From Virgisporangium aurantiacum (GTDB lineage: Bacteria; Actinomycetota; Actinomycetes; Mycobacteriales; Micromonosporaceae), in NCBI RefSeq assembly GCF_016863635.1, contig NZ_BOPG01000012.1, positions 310,001 through 374,000 on the forward strand: DNA of 64,000 nt, in the 5' to 3' direction. Each line of letters opens with the position of its first letter. Position 1 is the first letter of the stretch. The notes under the pieces are model-generated. The model ran no database searches. It was not told the origin of the DNA and was given only the letters and a program-made list of their open reading frames with translations. Positions 6,823-15,066 of the stretch are shown piece by piece. The position numbers and the translations under genes are program-made.

Positions 6823-8376
6823 TCAGACGGAGATCCGCCCCGCGCCCGCGTTCGCCGTCACGATGGACTTGACGTTGCAGGCGGTGTCGAGCGTGTAGGA
6901 GTACGGAATGCTCGCCACGGAACCGCCGGCCTGGCCGGATCCGGAGTTGACGAAGCAGTTGTTGCGGGCCACCAGCGTGCCGGGACCGGAGTCGCCCTCA
7001 CCCAGGTGGTACGGGTCCTCGGTGTTCTCGAAGTAGTTGCCCTCGACCAGAACACCGGCGCCCTCGGTGGAGGCGACACCGTAGCTGGAGACGCCGCCGT
7101 AGTAGTTGTTGTAGACGTGCACCGGGTTGCCGAACCGCACCCGGGGGTGCCGCTGGTTGGTGCCGTCGAACCAGTTGTGGTGGTAGGTGACGCGCAGGTG
7201 GCCGATGTCCTCGCCGCCGTTGCCGTCGTCGTGGCCGAGCAGCATCGACTTGTCGTGGTCGAAGATCCGGTTCCACGACACCGTCACGAAGTCCGACGAC
7301 CGCTTGATGTCGATCGCGCCGTCGTAGCCGTTCGACAGGCTGTTGTGGTCGATCCACACCCGGGTCGAGTACTGGACGTTGATCGCGTCGTCGTTCCAGT
7401 CCCGGAACGTGACGTTGCGGATGATCACGTTGCTGGCGTTGGCCACGTTCAGGCCGCAGCCGACGAGCGTGCCGCCGAGGATCGACTTGTTGGAGCCGAC
7501 CCGCAGCATGCCCGAGCACGAGATCGTGCCGGAGATCCGCACCACCGAGGCGTTGGTACCGGCGATCGCGCTGGTGAGCGCCGAGGAACTGGTGACGGTG
7601 ACGGAGGACGCGTTGCCGCCGCCCGTCGTGCCGCCGCCCTGGGTGGCCCAGCCGACCAGGCCCGTCGGGGCGGGGCCCGTCGGGGGTTGCGAACTGCCCG
7701 GCGGGTTCGACGGCGGGTTCGAGGTCGGCGGGTCGGTCGGCTGTCCCGACCCGACGGTGTCGACCGTAATGTCGTCGAACGACGCGGCGGCGAACTCGGT
7801 GTAGAAGCCGACCCGGCCGGCCGAGCCGGCGGTGTTGGTCGCCGAGCCGACGCTCGTGCCGTTGACGGTGCCGGAGATGGTGCTGCCGTTGACGGTCAGG
7901 CGCAGCGTGTACCAGGTGCCGGTCGAGACGGTGGTACTGACCGAACCCAGCGTGGTGACCGAGCTGCCGTTCTGCGCCTGCAGCGCCACCTGGTTGCCCG
8001 GCAGCAGCGCCAGCCGGTACCACTTCGTCGAGCTGGACGCCCGCGCGAGCAGGCCGACGACGCCGTTCGACGCCAGTGAGTTGGCCTTCACCCGGGCCTG
8101 CACGACGTAGTTCGTCCAGCTCGTCTGGCCGGCGAAGTGCCGTGCCCGCTCCGAGCCGGCGTTGCTCTGGCGGTCGACGTTCGAGCCGTCGCTGGCGACC
8201 GCCCACGAGCCGCCCGAGCTCGACCAGCCGCTGTTGTTGCCGTCTTCGAAGTTGTCGCTGAACAGCGTCTCGGCCTGCGCGGGGTTGTTGAACAGGGTGA
8301 GCGAGGCAATCACGGCGCCGGCCAGGGTGGCAGCGCCGATCGCGACCAGACGCCGCCGGCGGGGTGGTGCGTTCAT
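6823..8376 (-). CDS. Secreted pectate lyase, PL1 family, with N-terminal jelly-roll module (517 aa)
   Basis: Signal peptide at residues 1-36 (RRRR, hydrophobic core, NPAQAE). Residues about 37-205 form a laminin-G/CBM66-like beta-sandwich (LFSDNFEDGNNSGW to FDDITVDTV). A Pro/Ser/Thr linker (TDPPTSNPPSNPPG) leads to a PL1 right-handed beta-helix. The PL1 part shows VWIDHNSLSNGYDGAIDIK, SWNRIFDHDKSMLLGHDD (Ca-binding side) and NQRHPRVRFGNPVHVYNNYY, with the catalytic-type RHPR arginines. It should cleave polygalacturonate by beta-elimination outside the cell. GAGGAGG precedes the ATG. A perfect LacI-type palindrome lies 60-75 nt upstream. Confidence 0.93.
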   Translation of the reverse strand: MNAPPRRRRLVAIGAATLAGAVIASLTLFNNPAQAETLFSDNFEDGNNSGWSSSGGSWAVASDGSNVDRQSNAGSERARHFAGQTSWTNYVVQARVKANSLASNGVVGLLARASSSTKWYRLALLPGNQVALQAQNGSSVTTLGSVSTTVSTGTWYTLRLTVNGSTISGTVNGTSVGSATNTAGSAGRVGFYTEFAAASFDDITVDTVGSGQPTDPPTSNPPSNPPGSSQPPTGPAPTGLVGWATQGGGTTGGGNASSVTVTSSSALTSAIAGTNASVVRISGTISCSGMLRVGSNKSILGGTLVGCGLNVANASNVIIRNVTFRDWNDDAINVQYSTRVWIDHNSLSNGYDGAIDIKRSSDFVTVSWNRIFDHDKSMLLGHDDGNGGEDIGHLRVTYHHNWFDGTNQRHPRVRFGNPVHVYNNYYGGVSSYGVASTEGAGVLVEGNYFENTEDPYHLGEGDSGPGTLVARNNCFVNSGSGQAGGSVASIPYSYTLDTACNVKSIVTANAGAGRISV

Positions 8377-8435
8377 GGTTCCTCCTCTGCGCTCCGACCG
8401 CGGGGCGGCGGTGCCGCACGGTCATCCTCGGGGGA

Positions 8436-8451
8436 AGGAAAGCGCTTTCCT
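8436..8451. promoter_or_regulatory. LacI/GalR-type operator upstream of pectate lyase
   Basis: AGGAAAGCGCTTTCCT is a 16-bp perfect palindrome with the GAAA-GCGC-TTTC core typical of LacI-family sites. It is 60 nt upstream of the pectate lyase ATG. The regulator is not adjacent; the LacI genes at either end of the window are possible but unproven candidates. Confidence 0.75.
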
Positions 8452-8522
8452 AAGGACGCTAGGGAGAGGAAGCGAGCCACGTCAATGGAATCGATTTGCA
8501 GGATTGTTGCAGTGAAACGTGA

Positions 8523-8834
8523 TCATGCGGAATCGTCCACTGTGGACAGTTCTGATGCCGGCCAGGGCGGCCGGCCGGTGGCGGCGAGGATCACGCCGCC
8601 CCACGGGTCGGCCTCGGTGAGGCGGGCCGGCAGCGGCCGCGCGTCACCCACCTGGAGCGTGACGTCGCGACGGCCGGCGCGCAGCAGGCCGACCACGCGC
8701 TCGTCGGGGTCGATCCGGCCGCCCCAGTGGAACCGGCCGTCGAGCGGGTCGACGTGCCCGGAAAGCCCCACCCGCACGGAAACCCGCACGTCGCCGCCGC
8801 GCAGAACAGCCTCACCCACGAATTCAGCGCTCAC
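8523..8834 (-). CDS. DUF4873 domain protein (103 aa)
   Basis: Short protein whose whole length resembles DUF4873: VRVSVRVGLSGHVDPLDGRF, then HWGGRIDPDE, and a C-terminal ARPLPARLTEADPWGG. In other actinomycetes this domain is often fused to, or next to, flavin monooxygenases; its function is not established. Here it follows a TetR gene and is near an AurF-like oxygenase, so it may be an accessory protein of that oxygenase (inference). The start is a GTG at 8834. A dispersed GTCCACTGTGGAC copy (8535-8547) forms its last codons. Confidence 0.7.
   Translation of the reverse strand: MSAEFVGEAVLRGGDVRVSVRVGLSGHVDPLDGRFHWGGRIDPDERVVGLLRAGRRDVTLQVGDARPLPARLTEADPWGGVILAATGRPPWPASELSTVDDSA
8535..8547. 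repeat. Dispersed TCCACWGTGGA motif, copy 1 of 8
   Basis: GTCCACTGTGGAC inside the 3' end of the DUF4873 gene; read there as Ser-Thr-Val-Asp. Confidence 0.8.
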
Positions 8835-8888
8835 GCGATCGCTCCGCTCCGCTCCGCGATGCGTTCGCGGGCACTCTGTTGATGGTTC

Positions 8889-8908
8889 GCTCGCTCACGC
8901 TCGCTCAC
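8889..8908. repeat. 10-bp tandem duplication across the TetR stop codon
   Basis: GCTCGCTCAC occurs twice in tandem (8889-8898, 8899-8908). On the minus strand each unit contains TGA; the first unit holds the stop codon of the TetR gene (8895-8897). The same 8835-8894 spacer also has GCTCC repeated three times at 8841-8855. Nothing else is visible in the spacer. Confidence 0.75.
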
Positions 8909-9575
8909 GTGCGTCACCTTGTATGTGCAACGGTGAAAGGTCGGCGGACGCCCGGACGCCCTCGAGGCCGTGCCAGAGCAGCGTCGTGAGGTACTCGGTG
9001 AGGGCGGCGCGGCTGATCGGGCGGTCGTGCCGGATCCACCAGTCGCCGACCGACTGGACCATGCCGACCATGCCGTACGCCCACGGCTCGGCCGGACCGG
9101 CGTCGAGGCCGAGCGCCCGCAACCGGTCGCCGACCGCGCGCGCGAGTTCCGTCGCGACCGTGCGGGCCGCGTTGGCGACGAGGTGCGCCATGCCCGGCAA
9201 CCCGGACTGGTGCACCAGGAACCGGTACAGGTCGGGGTTGGCGCCGATCGCGGTGAGATAGGCGTCGATGGTCGCGGAGACCAGCTCGCGCTCGGCCCGC
9301 ACCCGCGCCACCACCGGGACGATCTCGGCGACCACGAGTTGCGCCACGTGCTCGCCGACCGCCAGCCACAGCTCGGCCTTGTCGGCGAAGTAGCGGTAGA
9401 GCACCGGCTTGCTGACCCCGGCGACGGCCGCGACCTGGGCCATGTCGACCTCCGGGCCGTACCGGAGTACCGCCTCCACGGCGGCCTCGACGAGCACGGC
9501 CCGCCGCTGCTCACGGTGGGCCGACCAGCGGCTGCGGCGCCCGTCCCCATTGCTCTTTCTGGATCCCTGTTGCAC
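8895..9575 (-). CDS. TetR-family transcriptional regulator (226 aa)
   Basis: HTH at residues about 22-70: RAVLVEAAVEAVLRYG, VDMAQVAAVAGVSKPVLYRYF, ADKAELWLAVGEH. The remaining helices form the ligand-binding and dimerisation domain. It is divergent from the AurF-like oxygenase with only 49 nt between starts, so it very probably controls that gene. The GTG at 9575 is the longest start; a basic, disordered N-terminus (SRKSNGDGRRSRW) precedes the HTH. A short dyad, TACT-AGA-AGTA, sits 2 nt upstream. The ligand is unknown. Confidence 0.88.
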   Translation of the reverse strand: MQQGSRKSNGDGRRSRWSAHREQRRAVLVEAAVEAVLRYGPEVDMAQVAAVAGVSKPVLYRYFADKAELWLAVGEHVAQLVVAEIVPVVARVRAERELVSATIDAYLTAIGANPDLYRFLVHQSGLPGMAHLVANAARTVATELARAVGDRLRALGLDAGPAEPWAYGMVGMVQSVGDWWIRHDRPISRAALTEYLTTLLWHGLEGVRASADLSPLHIQGDARERA

Positions 9576-9576
9576 G

Positions 9577-9587
9577 ATACTAGAAGT
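9577..9587. promoter_or_regulatory. Possible TetR operator in the TetR/AurF intergenic region
   Basis: TACT-AGA-AGTA is a short dyad in the AT-richest part of the 49-nt divergent region. The arms are only 4 bp, so this is tentative. Confidence 0.3.
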
Positions 9588-9624
9588 AACAGATACCCAG
9601 GATTACATCAACCCGGAGGCCATA

Positions 9625-10500
9625 GTGGGACGGCAAGAAACCGCGGAACGCCTGCTCACCGCGTCGGTCCGGCGGTCGTACGACCCGGCGGTGACGATCG
9701 ACTGGGCAGCGCCGTTCGTCGACGGCGCCTACTGGCTGCCACCGGAGCGCAGCAGCCTGTACGGCACGCCGTTGTGGGCGGGCCTGCGCGACGACCAACG
9801 GATCGAGCTGACCAAGCACGAGGTCGCGAGCGCCGCCAGCGCCGGCATCTGGTTCGAGACGGTCCTCATGCAGATGCTCATCCGCGCCTACTACGACCAG
9901 GATCCGACCAGCCCGCACGCCCAGTACGCGCTCACCGAGGTCGCCGACGAGTGCCGCCACTCCATCATGTTCGGCCGGCTGATCGAGCGGCTCGGCGTCG
10001 AGCCGACGAAGGCCCGGTGGCGCGACCACACGCTCGGCCGCTTCCTGAAGGCGACCGCCACCGGCCCGCACATGTACGCCGCCATCCTCATCGCCGAGGA
10101 GATACTGGACGCGTTCCAGCGCGAGATCGCCGCCGACGAGTCACTGCAGCCGTTGATCCGCATGGTGTCGCACATCCACGTCGTCGAGGAGGCGCGGCAC
10201 GTCAAGTACGCGCGGGAGGAACTGGCGCGGCAGGTCGAGAACGCCGGCCCGGTCACGCTCGCGTACTCCCGCATGGTGATCGCGCGGGCGGCGGCGTCCG
10301 TCGTGAGCCGGCTGGTTCATCCGGACGTGTACCGCAGCGTCGGCATCGACCCGTCGATCGGGCGACGCGCGGCGCTGGCCAATCCGCAGTTCCGCGCGAC
10401 GCTGAGCTGGTCGGCGTCGAAAGCCGTCGCCTATCTGGAGTCGCTGAATCTGATCGACGGCCCGTCTCGGCGGATCTGGCGACGCGCGCACCTGATTTAA
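9625..10500 (+). CDS. AurF-like diiron oxygenase (291 aa)
   Basis: Ferritin-like diiron protein of the AurF/p-aminobenzoate N-oxygenase family. Iron ligands are visible as a glutamate in LTKHEVASAAS, ExxRH in VADECRHSIMFG, a glutamate pair in LIAEEILDAF, and EEARH in HVVEEARHVKYA. Family members hydroxylate or N-oxygenate small molecules using O2; the substrate here is unknown. The GTG at 9625 is chosen because GGAGG (9615-9619) lies 5 nt upstream. The frame extends left without a good ribosome site. The stop TAA overlaps the convergent SGNH gene stop in a shared TTAA. Confidence 0.85.
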   Translation: MGRQETAERLLTASVRRSYDPAVTIDWAAPFVDGAYWLPPERSSLYGTPLWAGLRDDQRIELTKHEVASAASAGIWFETVLMQMLIRAYYDQDPTSPHAQYALTEVADECRHSIMFGRLIERLGVEPTKARWRDHTLGRFLKATATGPHMYAAILIAEEILDAFQREIAADESLQPLIRMVSHIHVVEEARHVKYAREELARQVENAGPVTLAYSRMVIARAAASVVSRLVHPDVYRSVGIDPSIGRRAALANPQFRATLSWSASKAVAYLESLNLIDGPSRRIWRRAHLI

Positions 10501-11723
10501 GGCGCGAGCACCCCGCGGATGCAGTTCACCACGGGCTGCCCGGTCGTTAGCACGGCGGTCAGGCACTGGCCGAGAACGGTGTGGCCGGCGGCGTTCGGGT
10601 GCCACGACTCCTGGCACGTCTGGAAATACGACACGCACGTGTTGGCGATCCGCTGGATGGCGATCTTGTCGTAGCCGGACAGGCTCGTCACGAACACGCC
10701 GGACGGGCCGTCCTGCAACCGGATCGGGGTGGCCAGCGTGCCGGCCGGGCTGCCCGCGTTCTCGCACAGCCGGGCGCCGTCGAACGCGCGCTGCACGTTC
10801 AGGTAGCGCAGGTCGCGGCCGGGGAACTCGCTCGCCAGCTGGTTGCGCGTCTGCTGGACGAGCGTGCCGAGGCCCTGCGAGAACAGGTGACCGGCGGCGA
10901 GGCTGGCCCGGTGCACCGGGCATCCGGCGGCGTAGCGTTCGGCGCCCAGCGCGCGGAACTTGTCGCGGTCGTCCTCGCGGTTGTCCTCCTCGATGTAGGG
11001 CTGGGCGACGTCGAACGGCAGCGGGTTCGTGTAGTCCTGGAAGACGATCGTGTGCTGGCCGTCGGCGTCCACCGCGGCAAGCGTGGTCAGCAACGCCCGG
11101 GCGGCCGTGACGGTTTCGGCCTGCGCGGCGGCGAACTGCTGCGCGGTGGCCAGATCGGCGGCGGAGCACGGGTTCTGCGGCACCGGGCCGCCGAGGTAGG
11201 CCCAGAACTCCCACCATCCGGTCCACGCGTCGGCGATGAACCGGTTGGCGCACTTCGACGCCACGTCGCCGAACGTGAACGAGCTGTTGTTCGAGCCGAG
11301 GCCGACGAGCACCACGTCGATGTCGTGGGTCTGTGCGACGGCGCGGAGCTGGTCGAGCTGCGCGGCAACGGCGCGGCCGTTCGTCCGGGTGTTGGACGCC
11401 GCGGCGAGATCGTGCGGCTGGCCGCCCGAACACGCCAGGTTGAACCGGGCCTGAATCCCCGGCAGCGCCGCCTGGAAGATCGACGCGTTGGCCGAGCGGT
11501 GACAGAAGAACGCGTTGCTGTTCGGCGCCGACCACCCCGGGAAGCCTTGCGCCGCGCCGTTGACGTCGACCACCGGCTGGTAGCTGCCGGCGCCCTCGCC
11601 GCTGATGAAGCTGTCGCCGATCGCGACGGCGGCGGTGGGAAGGGCCGCGGTTGTCGGCCTTGCCGCGGCCGCCGTCGGTAGCGCGAGCACGGCGGCGAAC
11701 AGTCCGGCCAGTAGGAGCCGCAT
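10497..11723 (-). CDS. Secreted SGNH/GDSL hydrolase (408 aa)
   Basis: Signal peptide residues 1-21 (MRLLLAGLFAAVLALPTAAAA). Block I is VAIGDSFISGEGAGSY with the nucleophilic Ser, the Asn of block III is in LVGLGSNNSSFTF, and the catalytic His is in CQESWHPNAAGHTVLG. Several cysteines suggest disulfides in the exported protein. It is likely an extracellular esterase or lipase; the substrate is not readable. It is divergent from the secreted trypsin, with about 120 nt between the starts. That spacer holds a weak TCATATC / GATATGA dyad (11754-11760, 11781-11787). Confidence 0.88.
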   Translation of the reverse strand: MRLLLAGLFAAVLALPTAAAARPTTAALPTAAVAIGDSFISGEGAGSYQPVVDVNGAAQGFPGWSAPNSNAFFCHRSANASIFQAALPGIQARFNLACSGGQPHDLAAASNTRTNGRAVAAQLDQLRAVAQTHDIDVVLVGLGSNNSSFTFGDVASKCANRFIADAWTGWWEFWAYLGGPVPQNPCSAADLATAQQFAAAQAETVTAARALLTTLAAVDADGQHTIVFQDYTNPLPFDVAQPYIEEDNREDDRDKFRALGAERYAAGCPVHRASLAAGHLFSQGLGTLVQQTRNQLASEFPGRDLRYLNVQRAFDGARLCENAGSPAGTLATPIRLQDGPSGVFVTSLSGYDKIAIQRIANTCVSYFQTCQESWHPNAAGHTVLGQCLTAVLTTGQPVVNCIRGVLAP

Positions 11724-11846
11724 CGTGCCTCCCAGCAGATCGACGGATCGACATCATATCCCCGAACCCGGGAATCGATTGATATGAAGCGATGGATATC
11801 CGACCGCGCTAACTTCGGACATCGGCCACCCCCGAAGGAGCTCCCC

Positions 11847-12521
11847 ATGCGTGTGCGCACCACCCTTCTCGCGCTCGTCGCCGCGTCGACGTCCCTGTTC
11901 GCCACGCCGGTCGCGGCACAGGCCGACGAGGTCGAGCCGTTCATCATCGGCGGCGGCACCGTGTCGTCGGCGCCGTGGAGCGCCCAGATCTACCGCAACG
12001 GCTCGTTCACCTGCTCCGGCACGATCATCGCGGCGCGGTACGTGCTGACCGCCCGGCACTGCACCGGTTCCGCCATGACCGTGCGGGTCGGCAGCGTCAC
12101 CCGCGGCTCGGGCACGCTCGCCAGCGTCTCCACCTACAGCACGCGGTACGACCTCGCCGTGCTCACGCTCGCCACGAGCATCAGCACCTCCTACATGCCG
12201 CTGGCGTCGGCCAACCCGCCCACCAACTCGACGAACAGCATCTACGGCTGGGGCATGACCTGCTACGAGGGCTGCTCCGCCGCCACCCAGCTGAAGACCG
12301 CCACGGTGCGGGTCACCGGCCTGTCCACGGACGCCTACGGCGGCCAGGCGATCGCCAGCACCCGGGTCAACGGCAACGCGTGGCGCGGTGACTCCGGCGG
12401 GCCGCAGGTCTACAACGGCCAGCAGGTCGGCGTCGCCTCCACGGCCGACGGCGTGAGCCGCCAGTACTACGGCAGCGTCGCCTACAGCCGCACCTGGATC
12501 CGCTCCGTCGCGGGCGTCTGA
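11847..12521 (+). CDS. Secreted trypsin-like serine protease, S1A (224 aa)
   Basis: Signal peptide about residues 1-27 ending VAAQA. The mature chain probably begins near FIIGGGTVS, close to the IVGG pattern of activated trypsins. The triad is clear: His in LTARHCTG, Asp in YDLAVLTLA and Ser in WRGDSGGPQV. Cysteines CSGTIIAARYVLTARHC and CYEGC form family disulfides. GAAGGAG lies 7 nt before the ATG at 11847. A 12-bp unit containing the stop codon is tandemly duplicated at 12510-12533 and is followed by a 14-bp terminator stem. Confidence 0.93.
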   Translation: MRVRTTLLALVAASTSLFATPVAAQADEVEPFIIGGGTVSSAPWSAQIYRNGSFTCSGTIIAARYVLTARHCTGSAMTVRVGSVTRGSGTLASVSTYSTRYDLAVLTLATSISTSYMPLASANPPTNSTNSIYGWGMTCYEGCSAATQLKTATVRVTGLSTDAYGGQAIASTRVNGNAWRGDSGGPQVYNGQQVGVASTADGVSRQYYGSVAYSRTWIRSVAGV

Positions 12522-12533
12522 ACGGGCGTCTGA
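12510..12533 (+). repeat. 12-bp tandem duplication across the trypsin stop codon
   Basis: GCGGGCGTCTGA (12510-12521) is repeated as ACGGGCGTCTGA (12522-12533). The first copy ends with the stop codon of the protease; the second supplies a further in-frame TGA. Confidence 0.8.
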
Positions 12534-12549
12534 GGCTCCGCCCCTGAGC

Positions 12550-12583
12550 GACCCCGTGGACCGTGCCCGCGGTCCACGGGGTC
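12550..12583 (+). terminator. Intrinsic-terminator-like hairpin after the trypsin gene
   Basis: A 14-bp perfect stem GACCCCGTGGACCG / CGGTCCACGGGGTC with a 6-base loop, 29 nt after the stop and 21 nt before the next start. Confidence 0.8.
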
Positions 12584-12603
12584 TCCCCCGTATCGTGGGT
12601 CGG

Positions 12604-13575
12604 GTGAACTTCGTGATCTACGGTGCCGGCGCGGTCGGCGGGGTCATCGGTGCCAACCTGCACCGCGCGGGCCGGTCGACGACGCTCGTCGCACGCGGCG
12701 AGCACCTCGCCGCCATCCGCAAGGGCGGGCTGAAACTCGACACCGCCGACGGCGTCCACGTGGTCGACGCGCCGGCAACCGACTCCGCCGCCGGAGTCGA
12801 CTGGTCGGAAGCACCCGTGGTGCTCCTCACGGTCAAGTCGCACCAGACCGCCGGCGCGCTCGACGACCTCGCCGCCCACGCGCCCGCCGACACGGTCGTG
12901 GTGTCGGCGCAGAACGGCGTCGCCAACGAGACCGCGATCCTGCGCCGGTTCGCCAACACGTACGCCGTCACGGTGATGCTGCCCGCCACGCACCTCGAAC
13001 CCGGCACGGTGGTGCAGCGCGTGCACCCGGTCCCCGGAATCCTCGACATCGGCCGGTTTCCCACCGGAACCGACGCCACGGCCGCGGCCATCGCGGCGGA
13101 TCTGCACGCAGCCGGCTTCGAATCGGTGCCCCGGGCCGACATCATGGCGTGGAAGTACCGCAAACTGTTGATGAACATCGGCAACGGCATCGACGCCACG
13201 TGCCGGCCCGGCCCGGCCGCCGAGGAACTCGCCCGCCGGGCCACCGCCGAGGGCGAGGCCGTCCTCACGGCGGCCGGCATCGCGGTCATCGGTGTCGACG
13301 AGGACCGCGAGCGCCGCGCCGACATTCTCCGGATCCGCACCGACGACCGGCAGCCGCCGATGGGTGGCTCCACGTGGCAGAGCATCGCCCGCGGCACCGG
13401 CAACGTCGAAATCGACTACCTGTCCGGCGAGATCGTGCTGCTCGGCCGGCTCCACGGCCACCCGGCACCGATCAACGAACTCGTCGGTCGGGTCACGGCC
13501 GACCTGGCCCGCGGCGGCGGCGAGCCCCGCAGCCTCGACGCCGCCGACATCCTGTCCACGGTGGACCGCGGCTGA
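12604..13575 (+). CDS. Ketopantoate reductase-like (ApbA/PanE family) dehydrogenase (323 aa)
   Basis: NADPH-dependent 2-ketoacid reductase fold. The nucleotide-binding N-terminus is NFVIYGAGAVGGVIGANL (GxGxxG), followed by VLLTVKSHQT and VSAQNGVANE. The catalytic-type lysine is in MAWKYRKLLMNIGNGI, and the C-terminal helical domain begins about residue 180. True PanE makes pantoate for CoA synthesis, but the family contains many paralogues; without other pan genes nearby the role is uncertain. The GTG at 12604 starts directly at the Rossmann strand. Upstream in-frame codons run into the terminator stem, which argues against a longer start. Confidence 0.82.
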   Translation: MNFVIYGAGAVGGVIGANLHRAGRSTTLVARGEHLAAIRKGGLKLDTADGVHVVDAPATDSAAGVDWSEAPVVLLTVKSHQTAGALDDLAAHAPADTVVVSAQNGVANETAILRRFANTYAVTVMLPATHLEPGTVVQRVHPVPGILDIGRFPTGTDATAAAIAADLHAAGFESVPRADIMAWKYRKLLMNIGNGIDATCRPGPAAEELARRATAEGEAVLTAAGIAVIGVDEDRERRADILRIRTDDRQPPMGGSTWQSIARGTGNVEIDYLSGEIVLLGRLHGHPAPINELVGRVTADLARGGGEPRSLDAADILSTVDRG

Positions 13576-13610
13576 GCGTCACCCCTTTGACAGACGGCCA
13601 TCGGCCCCGG

Positions 13611-14243
13611 TCACCGCACTGCGGCGGTCGCCTCGTGCGAGATGGAAACGCCGGCGGCTTCGGCCACCGCGAAGAACACTGTCTGACCGACGACGACGCC
13701 GAGCTCGGTGGGCTCCACCCGATCGTTGTCGATCACCACCACCGCCCCTTGGCCGAGCTCCTTCTTCCAGGACTCCGCGGCGTCACGTTCGTGGGTGTCG
13801 ACGCCGCGGACCCGAACGACCCCCTTGATCGCACTGCCGTTGGCGTCGCGCCAGACAAACTCGCCGGGCTCGCCGAAGGCGTGGCTATAGAAGGCATCCT
13901 TGCTCAACCGCAGGCTGGAGAACGATCCCGCGTCGCTCTCACCCCAGACGGCGAACGGCGGGGTCGCCGCGACCGGGGAGTGCCAGACGATCAGATCGCC
14001 GGCGGCGATGGTCAGTTCGCGCGGAGTGACCGTGAACCTCCCCTTGCTGTGTCCCACCTCGACGTCGTGTTGCCGGTGCTCGGCCTCGCCCCGCTCCTGC
14101 ACCTTGACGACGAACGGCCGGTCGTCCAGCGCCAGGTGGGCAGCGGTGGGGCTACCAACCGCGTACCGGATTTTGCCGGGTGCCGAAAAGCGCTGTCCGT
14201 AGCAGTCGAGGTAAGTCAGGAACCGGCTGTCCATAGCAGTCAT
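13611..14243 (-). CDS. Cupredoxin-like protein lacking obvious copper ligands (210 aa)
   Basis: Third gene of a three-gene operon, 13 nt after its predecessor, with GAGGAG 5 nt before the ATG. Residues about 75-145 look like a plastocyanin-type beta-sandwich: LTIAAGDLIVWHSP, LSKDAFYSHAFGEPGEFVW, then AIKGVVRVRG. The Cys/His/Met copper cluster expected after the EFVW strand is missing. Residues 170-205 (VVVIDNDRVEPTELGVVVGQT) resemble the start of a second such domain. There is no signal peptide. The N-terminal 60 residues are unrecognised. A structural or binding role is more likely than electron transfer, but the function is unknown. Confidence 0.55.
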   Translation of the reverse strand: MTAMDSRFLTYLDCYGQRFSAPGKIRYAVGSPTAAHLALDDRPFVVKVQERGEAEHRQHDVEVGHSKGRFTVTPRELTIAAGDLIVWHSPVAATPPFAVWGESDAGSFSSLRLSKDAFYSHAFGEPGEFVWRDANGSAIKGVVRVRGVDTHERDAAESWKKELGQGAVVVIDNDRVEPTELGVVVGQTVFFAVAEAAGVSISHEATAAVR

Positions 14244-14256
14244 CGGAACTCCTCGC

Positions 14257-15057
14257 CTATGGTGAAACGTCCACGGTCAGGATCAGTTCGTCCTCCCCGG
14301 CGCTTCCGTCGAGGGATGCCAGCACCGAATCGAGGCGGATGAGAACCGCCGGATCGATCGGGGTGGCGGCCAGCAGTTGGAACATCTGAGGCTGCTGGTA
14401 GATGGGTACTCTCAGGCCGGAGACGAACGGGGTCACGATCGGTCCCAGCAGGTTGAGCACATTGGCGATTGTGAACGCGCCGAAAATGATGGCCGACGCG
14501 AGAGCCAGCAGCGGACCGATGAACGGCACCAGCAGCAGCGCCGCAGTCACCGCGACTCCGATCGCGGCGATCAGCGCGGTGGCTGCCGGGCCGAGCACCA
14601 GGGACGGCACGCCGACGACGATGGCGTCGACGTTCCAGTTCCCGGCCACGAGGGCGGTCGCCAGTCGAAGGTCGACGGTGAAGGCGACGAAGCTCGAGTG
14701 CGATACCGGCACGGTGATGGTCGGGAAGGTGATGCAGATTCTCGGAGTGCATACGCGGCCGATGAACGGCAGTGTCACGCACACCTGGGGCAGGCAGAAG
14801 TTGAGGAAGCTGAGGTCGAGCGAGAGCGAGAGCCCCAGCGTGTAGTTGACTCTGCCGTTGTTCAGCCGGATGACGTCTGTAGGTGGCGGAATCAGGTCCA
14901 CGGTTCCCGCGCTGAGTGTCGCTGTCGCGTTCCAGGACACCGAGAACGGGCCGAGGTTGCCGCTGCCGGACGTGCTCGCGGGCGGGAGCGACGCGACCGT
15001 TGTCGGTACGATCACGTTCGCCGCTGTCTCGTCGATGGCTGCAATGACGTCGGACAT
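14257..15057 (-). CDS. Unrecognised protein with central hydrophobic segment (266 aa)
   Basis: I do not recognise this protein. The first 125 residues alternate polar and hydrophobic residues, suggesting long amphipathic beta-strands, for example LGLSLSLDLSFLNF. They include a Cys-containing stretch CLPQVCVTLPF / CTPRICITFP. Residues about 145-215 are strongly hydrophobic (ALIAAIGVAVTAALLLVPFI, LLALASAIIFGAF), long enough for two membrane passes. There is no N-terminal signal peptide. GGAGG precedes the ATG and overlaps the stop of the upstream gene. The beta-rich plus apolar make-up recalls lipid-binding (TULIP-like) or pore-forming proteins; this is speculation. Confidence 0.6.
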   Translation of the reverse strand: MSDVIAAIDETAANVIVPTTVASLPPASTSGSGNLGPFSVSWNATATLSAGTVDLIPPPTDVIRLNNGRVNYTLGLSLSLDLSFLNFCLPQVCVTLPFIGRVCTPRICITFPTITVPVSHSSFVAFTVDLRLATALVAGNWNVDAIVVGVPSLVLGPAATALIAAIGVAVTAALLLVPFIGPLLALASAIIFGAFTIANVLNLLGPIVTPFVSGLRVPIYQQPQMFQLLAATPIDPAVLIRLDSVLASLDGSAGEDELILTVDVSP

Positions 15058-15066
15058 GACTTCCTC

